In this document: in pieces, positions 49,196 through 58,193 of the stretch
How positions within the stretch are numbered: position 1 is the stretch's first letter
How the letters are laid out: each line of letters opens with the position of its first letter
Source of the DNA: Aestuariibius violaceus
GTDB taxonomy: Bacteria; Pseudomonadota; Alphaproteobacteria; Rhodobacterales; Rhodobacteraceae
DNA: 64,000 nt
Direction: 5' to 3'
Assembly (NCBI RefSeq): GCF_040779325.2
Contig: NZ_JBFONT020000003.1
Location: 1-64,000 of the forward strand
Notes under the pieces: model-generated
Told to the model about the DNA's origin: nothing
What the model saw: the letters and a program-made list of their open reading frames with translations, nothing else
Database searches by the model: none
Made by a program: the position numbers and the translations under genes

Positions 49196-50377
49196 ATGGA
49201 TCGCCCTGTCATTCGACTAAAGCCAAAGGCGGATCCCCGGCCGGTGCGCTGGGGACGGCCGTGGGTTTATGCGAGCGATCTGGTGCTGGACCGGCGGACG
49301 AAATCGTTGGCACCGGGGAGCCTCGCGCGGCTGGAGGATGGGGAGCGGCGGGCGCTGGCGACAGTGGCTTTCAATCCGGGAAGCAAGATCGCGGTGCGGG
49401 TGCTCGACCCTGATCCGGAGGTGGAGATCGGGCGGGAGTGGTTTGCGGCGCGGTTGGAGCGGGCTTTGGCCTTGCGGGAACGGATCTATGAGGCGCCGTT
49501 CTACCGGCTGGTCCATGCAGAGGCGGATGGGTTGCCGGGCGTTGTGATCGACCGGTTCGGAGAGATCTGCGTGGTGCAGCCGAATGCGGCTTGGGCGGAG
49601 GCTTTGCTGGGGTCGTTGGCGGAGGCGTTGGTCGATGTGACTGGCTGCCGGACCGTGCTGAAGAATGCAGGCGGCCGGGCGCGGGGGCTGGAAGGGCTAG
49701 ACGATGTGTCGGGCGTTCTGGTGGGCGCGGCGCCGGAGGGGCCAGCCCGCGTGCCGATGAACGGGGCGGTCTATCTGGCCGATCTGACGGGCGGGCAGAA
49801 GACGGGTCTGTTCTACGACCAGCGGGAGAACCACGCCTTCGTCGCCCGGCTGTGCCGTGGGGCGTCGGTGCTGGACGTGTTTTCGCATGTGGGGGGCTTT
49901 TCGCTGGCCGCCTTGGCAGGCGGGGCGCGGCAGGCGCTGGCGGTGGACGGATCGGCGGCGGCGCTGGAGCTGGCGCAAGGCGGCGCGCGGGCGATGGGGC
50001 GCGAGCTGGCCATACGCCGGGGCGATGCGTTCGAGGTGATGGAGGCTTTGGCCGGGGAGGGCGCGGTGTTCGATGTCGTGATCTGCGATCCGCCGGCCTT
50101 TGCGCCGTCGAAGCAGGCCTTGAACGCCGGGCTGCGCGCCTATGAGAAGGTCGCGCGACGGGCGGCGCCTTTGGTGGCCGAGGGCGGGATCCTGTGCCTC
50201 TGCTCGTGCTCGGGGTCGGCGGATCTGGAGGCGTTCCGGGCGGCCTCGGTCCGGGGGATCGGCAGGGCCGGGCGGCAGGGGGCGCTGATCTATACCGGGT
50301 TTGCGGGGCCTGACCACCCGGTGCATCCGCAGTTGTCGGAGACGGGGTACCTCAAAGCGCTGGTGTTCCGGCTGTGA
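49196..50377 (+). CDS. rlmI: Class I SAM-dependent rRNA methyltransferase (RlmI-like)
   Basis: 393 residues. An N-terminal PUA-like region (VRWGRPWVYASDLV) precedes a Rossmann domain with VLDVFSHVGGFSLAALAGGARQALAVDGS (about 225) and the catalytic VICDPPAFAPSKQ. It matches RlmI-type 23S rRNA m5C methyltransferases. Its stop overlaps the start of the PIN gene (GTGA). Confidence 0.88.
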   Translation: MDRPVIRLKPKADPRPVRWGRPWVYASDLVLDRRTKSLAPGSLARLEDGERRALATVAFNPGSKIAVRVLDPDPEVEIGREWFAARLERALALRERIYEAPFYRLVHAEADGLPGVVIDRFGEICVVQPNAAWAEALLGSLAEALVDVTGCRTVLKNAGGRARGLEGLDDVSGVLVGAAPEGPARVPMNGAVYLADLTGGQKTGLFYDQRENHAFVARLCRGASVLDVFSHVGGFSLAALAGGARQALAVDGSAAALELAQGGARAMGRELAIRRGDAFEVMEALAGEGAVFDVVICDPPAFAPSKQALNAGLRAYEKVARRAAPLVAEGGILCLCSCSGSADLEAFRAASVRGIGRAGRQGALIYTGFAGPDHPVHPQLSETGYLKALVFRL

Positions 50378-50910
50378 AGGTCGTTCTCGACGCCTGCGTT
50401 CTTTATCCGACGGTGATGCGGCAGGTGCTGCTGGGCGTGGCCAGTGAGGGGCTGTTCCGGCCGATGTGGTCGGCGCGGATCCTGGAGGAATGGGCGCGGG
50501 CGGCGGAGCGGGACGGCGGGAGCGCGCGGGCGGAGATCGCGTTGCTGAGGGATGCCTGGCCGAGGGCTGAGCTACCACCTGCGCCCGGGCTTGAGGCGCG
50601 GCTTTGGTTGCCGGATGATGCGGATGTGCATGTGCTGGCGGTCGCTGTGGCCGGGTCGGCGGATGCAATCATGACGGTGAACGCGAAGGATTTTCCGCGG
50701 GGGACGCTCAGCGAGGAAGGGCTGATGCGGGTCGATCCCGATGGGTTTCTGCTGCGGATGCTGGGCGAGGCGCCCGAGGCGGTTGAACGGGTCGCCGCGG
50801 ACGTTCTTGAGGACGCCCGCCGCGCGTCGGGCGCGCCGTGGGAGATGCGGGCGCTGATGAAGAAGGCGCGCCTGCCGCGGTTCGGCAAGGCGCTGGAGCG
50901 AGGCGTTTAG
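50374..50910 (+). CDS. PIN-domain protein
   Basis: 178 residues from a GTG coupled to the rlmI stop. The PIN fold is shown by VVLDACVLYP at the N-terminus and a central DADVHVLAVAVAGSADAIMTVNAKDFP with conserved acidic residues. PIN proteins are Mg-dependent ribonucleases, often toxins. No antitoxin gene lies next to it, and its partner is an rRNA methyltransferase, so a role in RNA processing is possible. Confidence 0.8.
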   Translation: MKVVLDACVLYPTVMRQVLLGVASEGLFRPMWSARILEEWARAAERDGGSARAEIALLRDAWPRAELPPAPGLEARLWLPDDADVHVLAVAVAGSADAIMTVNAKDFPRGTLSEEGLMRVDPDGFLLRMLGEAPEAVERVAADVLEDARRASGAPWEMRALMKKARLPRFGKALERGV

Positions 50911-51689
50911 GCAGGCTGCTTCTCGGCGAAGTCGCGGGCCATCGATAGCGTCTTCCGGCGGGGCAGGAAGGGGACAAGCCAGTCCAGCATGAAGCGCAGC
51001 TTCTTGTCGTTGATGACGACCAGCTCGCCCTTCATCATCGCGTCGTAGCCGATCCGGGCGACCTCTTCGGCGCTGGCGATGTCGCCTTGGGCACCTTTGG
51101 CGCCTTTCATGTCGGCGACGTCGAAGAACTCGGTCTTCACGGGGCCGGGCGCGAGGACGGTTACGGTGACGCCTTTGTCCTGCACCTCGTTGGCGAGCGC
51201 TTGGCTGAAGGAATTCACGAAGGCCTTCGTGGCATGGTAGGTCGCCTGGAGGGGGCCGGGGATCATTCCGGCGGTGGAGCCGACATTGAGGATGCGGCCG
51301 GAGCCTTTCGCAACCATGTCCTTGAGCGCGAGGTGGGTGAGGGTCATCAGGGATTTCACGTTGAGGTCGACCATGGCGAGCATCCGGTCGAGGTCCTGTT
51401 CGTGAAAGAGCCCGTGGCCGCCGAAGCCGGCATTGTTGATCAAGTAGTCGACGGTGAGGCCGTCGGCCTTGATCTGCTCCCAGACGGCTTTCGCCCCGTC
51501 CGGGGTGCCGAGATCGGCGGCGTAGACGTGGACCTTGGTCCCGTTCTTGCCCTCGATTTCGGATTTGAGTTCTTGCAGAGCGTCCTCGCGCCGAGCGGCG
51601 ATGATGAGATCCCCACCCTTGGCGGCGTGCGTGCGCGCGAGTTCCTTGCCGATCCCGGCGGAAGCACCGGTGATGAGAGCAGTGGCCAT
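50907..51689 (-). CDS. SDR family oxidoreductase
   Basis: 260 residues. The cofactor motif is TGASAGIGKELARTHA (about 7-22), NNAGFGGHG follows at about 90, and the active-site pair is S-N-V and YHATK (about 153-157). It reduces or oxidises an unknown alcohol or ketone with NAD(P). AGGACAG precedes the ATG at 51689. It converges on the PIN gene with a 4-bp overlap at the stops. Confidence 0.9.
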   Translation of the reverse strand: MATALITGASAGIGKELARTHAAKGGDLIIAARREDALQELKSEIEGKNGTKVHVYAADLGTPDGAKAVWEQIKADGLTVDYLINNAGFGGHGLFHEQDLDRMLAMVDLNVKSLMTLTHLALKDMVAKGSGRILNVGSTAGMIPGPLQATYHATKAFVNSFSQALANEVQDKGVTVTVLAPGPVKTEFFDVADMKGAKGAQGDIASAEEVARIGYDAMMKGELVVINDKKLRFMLDWLVPFLPRRKTLSMARDFAEKQPA

Positions 51690-51901
51690 GAGGGCTGTCC
51701 TTTTCTTGTGGTAGATCGACAAGTGATCTTCAGAAGAGGATGCCATGGCCGACAATAATGTTCCACGGAAGCGGGACAGAGCGCGGGGCGGAAACAGATC
51801 GGGATGCCCCGGGTTCGGGATGGGCGATTGCCGTCGATTTGTCCTCCAAGGGCAAACCGCGCGCTAGAAAGATGCGCGATACCTTTTCATCGACGGCGTA
51901 G
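51690..51901. other. Intergenic region between the SDR and response-regulator genes
   Basis: About 210 bp with no supportable gene. A 64-codon leftward frame crosses it and the end of the regulator gene but has no ribosome-binding site or recognisable sequence, so I leave it out. It contains the SDR promoter. Confidence 0.5.
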
Positions 51902-52573
51902 TCAGCACATCCGGTACCCGACATTGCGCAGGGTCACGATCCGCTTGCCCTCGGCGCCGATCTTGCGGCGGATGCGGCCGACATAGACGTCGACCACATT
52001 GGTCAGCGGATCTGCATTCAGGCCCCAGACCGTGTTGAGAATGCGCTCGCGCGATAGGACGCGGCCCTTGTTGGTCATGAAGAGCAACAGGAGGTCGCGT
52101 TCCTTCTTGGACAGCTCCAGCTCGTCTCCCTCCACGGTGACCAGGAGGGAATGGCGATCGAAGGCGATGTCACCCACTGTGACAAGGCCATCGTCGGTGC
52201 CGGCGCCATAGCCGGTGGCGCGGCGGTGCAGCGCCTCGATCCGGGCGACGAGTTCGTCGAAATCGAAGGGCTTGGTCAGGTAATCGTCGGCACCGATCCG
52301 CAGCCCCTCGACCTTTTCCTCGTTCGCGTCGAGCGCGGTCAGCATGAGGATTGGCGTCGTCGTCTTGCGGGCGCGCAGCTTGCGGCAGACGTCCTGCCCC
52401 TGCACGCCGGGAAGCATCAGGTCGAGCAGGATGACGTCGTATAAATTGTTCAGCGCGTAGTCGAGGCCGGTCTCGCCGTCAGGGGCGTGATCGACCGTCC
52501 AGCCTTCGGCGCTGAGGCCCCGGCGGACGAAATTGGCGACACGTTCTTCGTCTTCGATAAGAAGGATGTTCAT
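51902..52573 (-). CDS. OmpR/PhoB-family response regulator
   Basis: 223 residues. The receiver domain has LLIEDEER, the phosphoacceptor Asp in DVILLDLMLPG and the Lys in LTKPF. The C-terminal winged helix has LSKKERDLLLLFMTNKGRVLSRERIL and VDVYVGRIRRKIG. It is a DNA-binding partner for the histidine kinase that lies upstream. The two are separated by 117 bp that hold a 21-bp tandem repeat. Confidence 0.92.
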   Translation of the reverse strand: MNILLIEDEERVANFVRRGLSAEGWTVDHAPDGETGLDYALNNLYDVILLDLMLPGVQGQDVCRKLRARKTTTPILMLTALDANEEKVEGLRIGADDYLTKPFDFDELVARIEALHRRATGYGAGTDDGLVTVGDIAFDRHSLLVTVEGDELELSKKERDLLLLFMTNKGRVLSRERILNTVWGLNADPLTNVVDVYVGRIRRKIGAEGKRIVTLRNVGYRMC

Positions 52574-52670
52574 GGTAACCCCACATGGCAAACATGAGCC
52601 TTTCCTGCGGGCGTTTCGGGGTCAACTGAATCGGCTTTACGTTGAGGGATTTGAGCATATAGCCGCGGTT

Positions 52671-52712
52671 TATGCAGATCGACTGGCAGGTTATGCGGAT
52701 CGACTGGCAGGT
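52671..52712. repeat. 21-bp tandem repeat at the end of the kinase gene
   Basis: Two 21-bp units, 52671-52691 and 52692-52712, differ at a single base (GCAGATC versus GCGGATC). The kinase stop codon lies at the junction, so expansion would change its C-terminus. Confidence 0.8.
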
Positions 52713-54283
52713 ATAGAGGGGATCGGGTCGACGGCCCGGATCTGAGGGCTTCGCGGCAGGTCGAGGACGACCCTGAGCCCTCGCGTCGCGCCATCTTCAA
52801 GCCGGGCGGTGCCGCCATGGGCCTCGAGGATGGCCTTGACGATCGGAAGGCCCAGGCCACTGCCTTCCAGCGCCTGACCGTTGGCGTTCGATCCGCGGAA
52901 GAATCGCTGGAAGGCCTGGGCCTTTTCATCGTCCGTCATACCCGGCCCGTCATCTTCGATCGTGAAGCGCAGGCGGGAGCCGTCGGTCTCGAGCCGGGCG
53001 GTGATGGTCGGGCCGCCGTAGCGGCGGGCGTTCTGGAAGACGGCGAGCACAGACTGTCTGAGCCGGACTTCGTCGACCATGGCGCGGACCGGCTGGGACG
53101 GCATGTCGACGGAGACCGCGCCGGGGAACATGTCGGCTGCGTCGCGCAGGACCTTGCGCAGATCGGTGTCGCGCCGGTCGAGCCGCAACTGACCGGCCTC
53201 GTGGCGGGCGACGGTCAGCATATCATCGACGATCTGGTTGGTGTGCTTGGCCGAGTCACGGATGCGAGCGAGCGCATCGGAGATATCGTCGGGCATGTCG
53301 CCATTGGTCCGGAGGGTCACGTCGGCTTCGCCCAGAATGATGGCGAGCGGTGTGCGCAGCTCGTGGCTGATATCGGCCATCAGTCGCTTGCGGTTCGCCT
53401 CGTTGGTTTCGATCTGGCGGACCAGCCGCTGCAACTCGGCCGTCCGTTCGGTGATCCGGCGTTCGAGTTCCTTTTTCTGCTCTTCGCGGCTGGCTTCGCG
53501 CTTGGCCAGCCCTTCAGCCATGTCGCGCAGGACCGTGGCGAGGTCGCGGAATTCCCGACTGCCGTGCAGGTCGATGGGCGTGTCATATTGCGCCTGGCGC
53601 AGACGCGCGACGGCCTCTCTCAGGCGGATGAGAGGGGCGCGGATCTGGGTGTTGAACGACACGAGCGCGGCCAGAAGGACGGTGAGCGACAGAACGAGGA
53701 AGCCGTAGACGAGGCGCTGGTTTGCGGTACGGAACGCGACGGCTTCGGCGATGACCTCTTCCATCTCCTCAAGCTCTTCGGCCAGCGCCGCGTCGATCTT
53801 GCGGCTGAGGTCCATGTCGATCTCCTGATCGAGCAGGTCCGCGAGCCGTTCCACCTGGACCGCGTTTTCGATCGGCTCGCCCGAGGCGTAGAGCGTCGTC
53901 AGCGCCGTGGTGATCGCGCGGATATCCCCCTCGATCGCGTCGAGGCGTTCGAGCTCCTCGATCTCTTCGTCGCCGACCATCTGGATTTCCTGGGCGATGA
54001 CGGTGCGGATGTCGGCCAGGTTGTCCGCGATCCGTCCGCGCAGGTCCGCCTCGCCCGCGCCGCCGTCGCGATCGCCGATCAGCAGCGCGTCACCGTGCTG
54101 CTTGAAAAGCTGGAAGGTCTTGGACTGGAGCTTAAGGTGAAGGCTGTAGGATTGCTGCGCCAGCTGGGTGCGCGCATCCCACCAGCGGGCCTTGTCGATG
54201 CTATAGAGGGCGAGCACCGACAGGCCGAGGATGAGGCCCACGATGATCATCGCGTAGATGGTGAAAAGCCGTGTCGAACGCAT
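52691..54283 (-). CDS. Sensor histidine kinase
   Basis: 530 residues. TM1 is at about 8-28, with a periplasmic sensor region to about 190 rich in Glu, then TM2 and HAMP (about 195-262). The dimerisation helix carries the phosphorylated His at 307 in MADISHELRTPLAII. The ATPase domain has FQNARRYGG (N box), IEDDGPGM and GSGLGLPIVKAI. It is coupled to the ABC-like gene (stop-to-start gap 2 bp), with the response regulator just beyond. Confidence 0.92.
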   Translation of the reverse strand: MRSTRLFTIYAMIIVGLILGLSVLALYSIDKARWWDARTQLAQQSYSLHLKLQSKTFQLFKQHGDALLIGDRDGGAGEADLRGRIADNLADIRTVIAQEIQMVGDEEIEELERLDAIEGDIRAITTALTTLYASGEPIENAVQVERLADLLDQEIDMDLSRKIDAALAEELEEMEEVIAEAVAFRTANQRLVYGFLVLSLTVLLAALVSFNTQIRAPLIRLREAVARLRQAQYDTPIDLHGSREFRDLATVLRDMAEGLAKREASREEQKKELERRITERTAELQRLVRQIETNEANRKRLMADISHELRTPLAIILGEADVTLRTNGDMPDDISDALARIRDSAKHTNQIVDDMLTVARHEAGQLRLDRRDTDLRKVLRDAADMFPGAVSVDMPSQPVRAMVDEVRLRQSVLAVFQNARRYGGPTITARLETDGSRLRFTIEDDGPGMTDDEKAQAFQRFFRGSNANGQALEGSGLGLPIVKAILEAHGGTARLEDGATRGLRVVLDLPRSPQIRAVDPIPSIPASRSA

Positions 54284-54285
54284 AG

Positions 54286-55833
54286 TCAGACATCCTGTGT
54301 GATCGTGGCGGCGATTGGACTGACGGAAATGTCGTTCCTGCAAGCATCTGCGTCAACGCAAACGAGTGTGGTGTCGAGCCGTTCGCGGAGCAGCGCCAGA
54401 AGCCGGGGCGCTTCGGGATCGCTGCGCCAGCGGACGCTATCGATGACGATCAGTTCTGCCCGCCCGAGGACCGCGCGGACCAGATCGAGCCGCAGGGTCT
54501 CGGTAGGGCTCATGTTTCGTCCGGCTTCGCCGACCGTGCCGCGCAGGCCGCCGAGGCGGTCGCAGAGATGGCCGAGGCCGAAGGCGTCGAGTTCTTCGCG
54601 GATCCTGTCATCTTTTGGGCGCTTGCGGTTCAGCAGTGTCGCCGACCGGCGGAGCGTGCCCTGAAGCGCCACATGGGTGTCGCCGATATAGAGGCAGACG
54701 GGCAGGCGGGGGTCGTCGCCATAGAGGACCTGCCAGCCGGTATCCCGGTCGAGGCCCGCGAGGATCGCGCCGAGCCTAGGCGCCAGCGCGCCTTGCAGGG
54801 TGACGGTCTCTCCTGCAGGCACGGTAAGCTCCAGCGGGCCGTCGCCGGTCTTGCCGCGCAGATCCAGCGCGACGGGGCCGCCGCGACGGCGTCTGCGCCG
54901 GGCGCTGCTGTCTTCGGACAGCAGGCGTTCGGCCTTCTCGCGCGCGATACGCCAGGCGCAGAACTGATCCCAGGCTTCGCCAAGGTCCTGAAGGGGCATG
55001 GCGAGGAGCGCGAGAAGCGACAGGGCGGCGGCGGTCGTTCCGGTGGCCACGCCATAGGTTCCGGCCGCCCAGAATGTCGCGACGCCCGCCAGGGCAACGC
55101 CGCCTTGCAGGATCGCCTGCAGCCCCGAGATGCGTCGCATCCGCGCAAGCGCGTTGTCGCGCAGGACCGCGCCGTCGGCGTCGAGGAGCTTCAGTTCGGT
55201 TTGCGTGCGTCCCATCAGGTCGAGCTCTGGCGAGATCGCGATCCGCTCGGTCATCGAGATGGCAATCCGGGCGCGTTTCTTGCGCAAGGCGGCATGGCGC
55301 GCCTCGAGATGGAGCGCGACACCGGCCATCAGGATGAGAGCCGCGGCGATGGGCACGATTCCCGAAAGGGCAAGCTGGGGGCTGAGGAGAAAGAGGATAC
55401 AGGCCGCACCCGGCAGGACGATCAGCGCGGAGAGGACCCGCGGCAGGCCGCGCCCGAACCAGAGCCGCGCCGCGGAAAGGTCGCCGACGAAGCGCAGGGA
55501 AAGTGCACCGACCCGACGCGCCGCATGGCGGGTTTTCGGCATTCCGGCAAGATGGGCGTAGATGATGCGGCGCAGGGCGATCGCGTAGCTCTGACCCAGA
55601 GCCTCGGACCGCTGTCGGGAGAGGAGAAGCGCGATCGCCGCGACGATCCCGGCGCCGGCAAGCGAGGCGAGCGTGGTCGTCGCGGGCACCGTGCCGGCAT
55701 GGAGCGCCGTGAAGGCATCCCGCGTGGCGAAGGTGGCAACCGCAAGCGCCGTGGCTTGGGCCACGCCGCAGAGAACGACAAGGACCGCGTCGGTGACGCG
55801 GTCCTTGCTGGCGAATTTGGGGAGGGAGGTCAT
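54286..55833 (-). CDS. ABC-exporter-like protein with a degenerate ATPase domain
   Basis: 515 residues. The N-terminal half (to about 290) has six membrane helices of the ABC_membrane type. The C-terminal domain aligns in order with an ABC ATPase but its key motifs are lost. The P-loop region reads LQGALAPRLGAIL (no GKS), the signature is MSPTE instead of LSGGQ, and Walker B is LIVIDS without the catalytic Glu. It cannot be a normal ATPase and may be a membrane scaffold or sensor for the adjacent kinase. It overlaps the P-loop gene by 4 bp. Confidence 0.75.
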   Translation of the reverse strand: MTSLPKFASKDRVTDAVLVVLCGVAQATALAVATFATRDAFTALHAGTVPATTTLASLAGAGIVAAIALLLSRQRSEALGQSYAIALRRIIYAHLAGMPKTRHAARRVGALSLRFVGDLSAARLWFGRGLPRVLSALIVLPGAACILFLLSPQLALSGIVPIAAALILMAGVALHLEARHAALRKKRARIAISMTERIAISPELDLMGRTQTELKLLDADGAVLRDNALARMRRISGLQAILQGGVALAGVATFWAAGTYGVATGTTAAALSLLALLAMPLQDLGEAWDQFCAWRIAREKAERLLSEDSSARRRRRRGGPVALDLRGKTGDGPLELTVPAGETVTLQGALAPRLGAILAGLDRDTGWQVLYGDDPRLPVCLYIGDTHVALQGTLRRSATLLNRKRPKDDRIREELDAFGLGHLCDRLGGLRGTVGEAGRNMSPTETLRLDLVRAVLGRAELIVIDSVRWRSDPEAPRLLALLRERLDTTLVCVDADACRNDISVSPIAATITQDV

Positions 55834-56894
55834 GCGGCCTCGTTCTCCTTAGCCTGCCGCATCAGTGGCGTCACGTGCAGCGCGATGGCTTCGGGCGACC
55901 ACAGGTCTTCGCGGCAAAGGATGGGGAGGCCCGTCACCTCGGCTGCCTCGGCCGCGGCGAGGGGCGAGCAGCTGACCATGCCCGAGATCGCGAAGGGGGT
56001 GAGGTTCATCTGCTCCATCACATGCACCCCACCAAGGGCGCTGAGCGCGTCTGGCGCGGCGAAGAGGATCCCGTCGAGCCGGTCCCGGATGCGGGAGCCC
56101 CTGAGGATCGCCCGGGTTTCGCGCTGGAAGACGCCGTCGGCGATCTCGACCACCACGACTTCGGCCCCGCGGGCGGCGGCGGTGGCAACAAGTGTGCCGA
56201 AGCCGCGCTCGATCCGGTCTAGCGGCATGCGGAAGGTCGTGGCCATGCCCACATCGGTGAAGTCGAGCGCAGGGGCGCCGCCATCCTCGAAGCTGTTGAA
56301 ATCCCCGAAGGCGCCGGTACCGGTCGCTTTGACGCCCGCCACCGCATAGCCCGAGCGCATGAGCCCGTGGGCGAGGCTGGACGCCGCGGTGGTCTTGCCG
56401 GAATTCATCGAGGCCCCGAAAACGCCGAGCACGGTCACGCGGTCATTCGCGGGCAGGTCGGGCAGGGCGTAGTCGGCAACGTTCAGGACACGGTCGAGAT
56501 CGCCGGTGAGCAGGCCGATCGGGCGCAGACGGGTGGGTTCGTCGAGGAAGTCATGGATCGCATCGACCCGGCCCGCGACCCCGCCGCCGGCGACCAGGGC
56601 CAGGTTGTCGGGTTCGATCACGGCGGTTGCGAGGAACTGGTCGGGGGCGTAGCGGTCGCCGAGGCAGAGGACGACGAGATCGCCAGGGTAGCTGGCGGAA
56701 ACGCGGCGTTCGGCAAGCTGGATCTTCTTGTGATGACCGATCTGGGCAATCTCGCAAAGGATCAGGTCGCCCGCCTTGGCGCGGTGAAAGTCGGCACTGA
56801 GGCCGCGGACATCCTCTCGGCGGACATTGCGGGTGGTGAACGCCCATTTGGCGATATCGCACATGGCGGGGGTGAGCGGGGTGAAGTGGGTCAT
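55830..56894 (-). CDS. P-loop NTPase of the DUF1611/dethiobiotin-synthetase-like fold
   Basis: 354 residues. An N-terminal domain without a known family (to about 165) is followed by a RecA/SIMIBI-type P-loop VLGVFGASMNSGKTTAASSLAHGLMRSG and then GVKATGTGAFGDFNSFEDGGA. A later switch region is VVVVEIADGVFQRETRAILRG. It is not a standard MobB, BioD or DUF1611 protein. GGAGATAACG precedes the ATG at 56894. It starts the operon with the degenerate ABC protein and the kinase. Confidence 0.65.
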   Translation of the reverse strand: MTHFTPLTPAMCDIAKWAFTTRNVRREDVRGLSADFHRAKAGDLILCEIAQIGHHKKIQLAERRVSASYPGDLVVLCLGDRYAPDQFLATAVIEPDNLALVAGGGVAGRVDAIHDFLDEPTRLRPIGLLTGDLDRVLNVADYALPDLPANDRVTVLGVFGASMNSGKTTAASSLAHGLMRSGYAVAGVKATGTGAFGDFNSFEDGGAPALDFTDVGMATTFRMPLDRIERGFGTLVATAAARGAEVVVVEIADGVFQRETRAILRGSRIRDRLDGILFAAPDALSALGGVHVMEQMNLTPFAISGMVSCSPLAAAEAAEVTGLPILCREDLWSPEAIALHVTPLMRQAKENEAA

Positions 56895-57138
56895 CGTTAT
56901 CTCCAAGGTTTCTTTGCCTGCTTGCCAATCTGGAGCAGGCAAGTGAGAGGCGCCGGAAAGCCAGATGAACCCGGGGGGCGCGGGAAGATGAAAGGCGGAT
57001 GAACTCTGGGGTAAGATCTGGGGGTAGGACGTGGGGCGCTGCGTTGCGGATCGCCGGCTGTGGTTTCCACGCGCGCGGGAAAGGCCTAGGGTGCGAGAAA
57101 GGGATGTCGTTGAAAACCTTGGGGTTTCAGAGAAGACA

Positions 57139-58137
57139 ATGCGCGAAGATGCAGCTTTGAGGGGTGCGCGGCTGTCGGTCGCGCCGATGATGGATTGGAC
57201 AGACCGGCATTGCCGGTTCCTGCACCGGCAGATCAGCCGGGAGGCGCTGCTCTATACCGAAATGGTGACGGCGCCCGCCTTAGTCCGGGGAGGGGCGGTG
57301 CATCTGCTGGAGTTCGATGAGGCGGAGCATCCGGTAGCGTTGCAGCTGGGCGGGTCGGATCCGGCGGAGTTGGCAGAGGCGGCGCGGATGGGCGCGGCGC
57401 GGGGGTATGACGAGATCAACCTCAATTGCGGGTGCCCGTCGGACCGGGTGCAGTCGGGGACATTCGGGGCGGTCCTGATGACCGAGCCCGCGCCGGTGGC
57501 CCGGTGTGTGGAGGCGATGCGGGAGGCTGTCGATGTGCCCGTGACGGTGAAATGCCGGATCGGGGTGGACGATCAGGTGCCGGAGGAAGTGCTGCCGGAG
57601 TTCCTGCGCCACATCGCTGAGGCTGGATGCGAACGGGTGATCATCCATGCGCGAAAGGCGTGGCTCAAGGGGTTGAGCCCGAAGGAGAATCGCGAGGTGC
57701 CGCCGCTGGATTATCCGCTGGTTTTCAAGATGAAGCGCGCGTTTCCCGAGCTGCATATTTCGGTCAATGGCGGGGTCGCGACGCTCGATCAGGCGCTGGA
57801 GTTTCTGGAGCAGGGGCTGGACGGCGTGATGATCGGGCGGGCGGCCTATCATGCGCCGATGGATGTGCTGGGGGCTGTCGACCGGCGGGTGTTCGGCGCC
57901 GGTCGCGACGCGGATGTCTGGGCGGTGATCGACGCGATGAAACCTTATATTGCGGGGCATCTGACCTCTGGCGGACGGCTGCATCAGGTGACGCGGCATA
58001 TGCTGGGGCTCTTTGCCGGGCGGCCGGGCGCGCGGGCCTGGCGGCGCTGTCTGTCTGAGGAGGCGACCCGACCGGGGGCGGGGCTTGAGGTGCTCGACAA
58101 GGCCGCGGATCTTGCGGGGCAGGCCTTGGCCGCGTGA
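57139..58137 (+). CDS. dusA: tRNA-dihydrouridine synthase A
   Basis: 332 residues, an FMN enzyme that reduces uridines in tRNA. Clear motifs are VAPMMDWTDRHCRFLHRQ at the start, NLNCGCPSDRVQSGTFGAVLM (catalytic Cys), HARKAWLKGLSPKENR and ISVNGGVATLDQA. The ATG at 57139 (REDAALRGARLS) is used; the longer frame upstream is arginine-rich and unlikely. It is divergent from the P-loop gene. Confidence 0.93.
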   Translation: MREDAALRGARLSVAPMMDWTDRHCRFLHRQISREALLYTEMVTAPALVRGGAVHLLEFDEAEHPVALQLGGSDPAELAEAARMGAARGYDEINLNCGCPSDRVQSGTFGAVLMTEPAPVARCVEAMREAVDVPVTVKCRIGVDDQVPEEVLPEFLRHIAEAGCERVIIHARKAWLKGLSPKENREVPPLDYPLVFKMKRAFPELHISVNGGVATLDQALEFLEQGLDGVMIGRAAYHAPMDVLGAVDRRVFGAGRDADVWAVIDAMKPYIAGHLTSGGRLHQVTRHMLGLFAGRPGARAWRRCLSEEATRPGAGLEVLDKAADLAGQALAA

Positions 58138-58193
58138 TTTTCCTTTTCTCCGGAAGGGCTTGGCGGTAGCGACGGGGGCGCGTCCTGGAGGTT

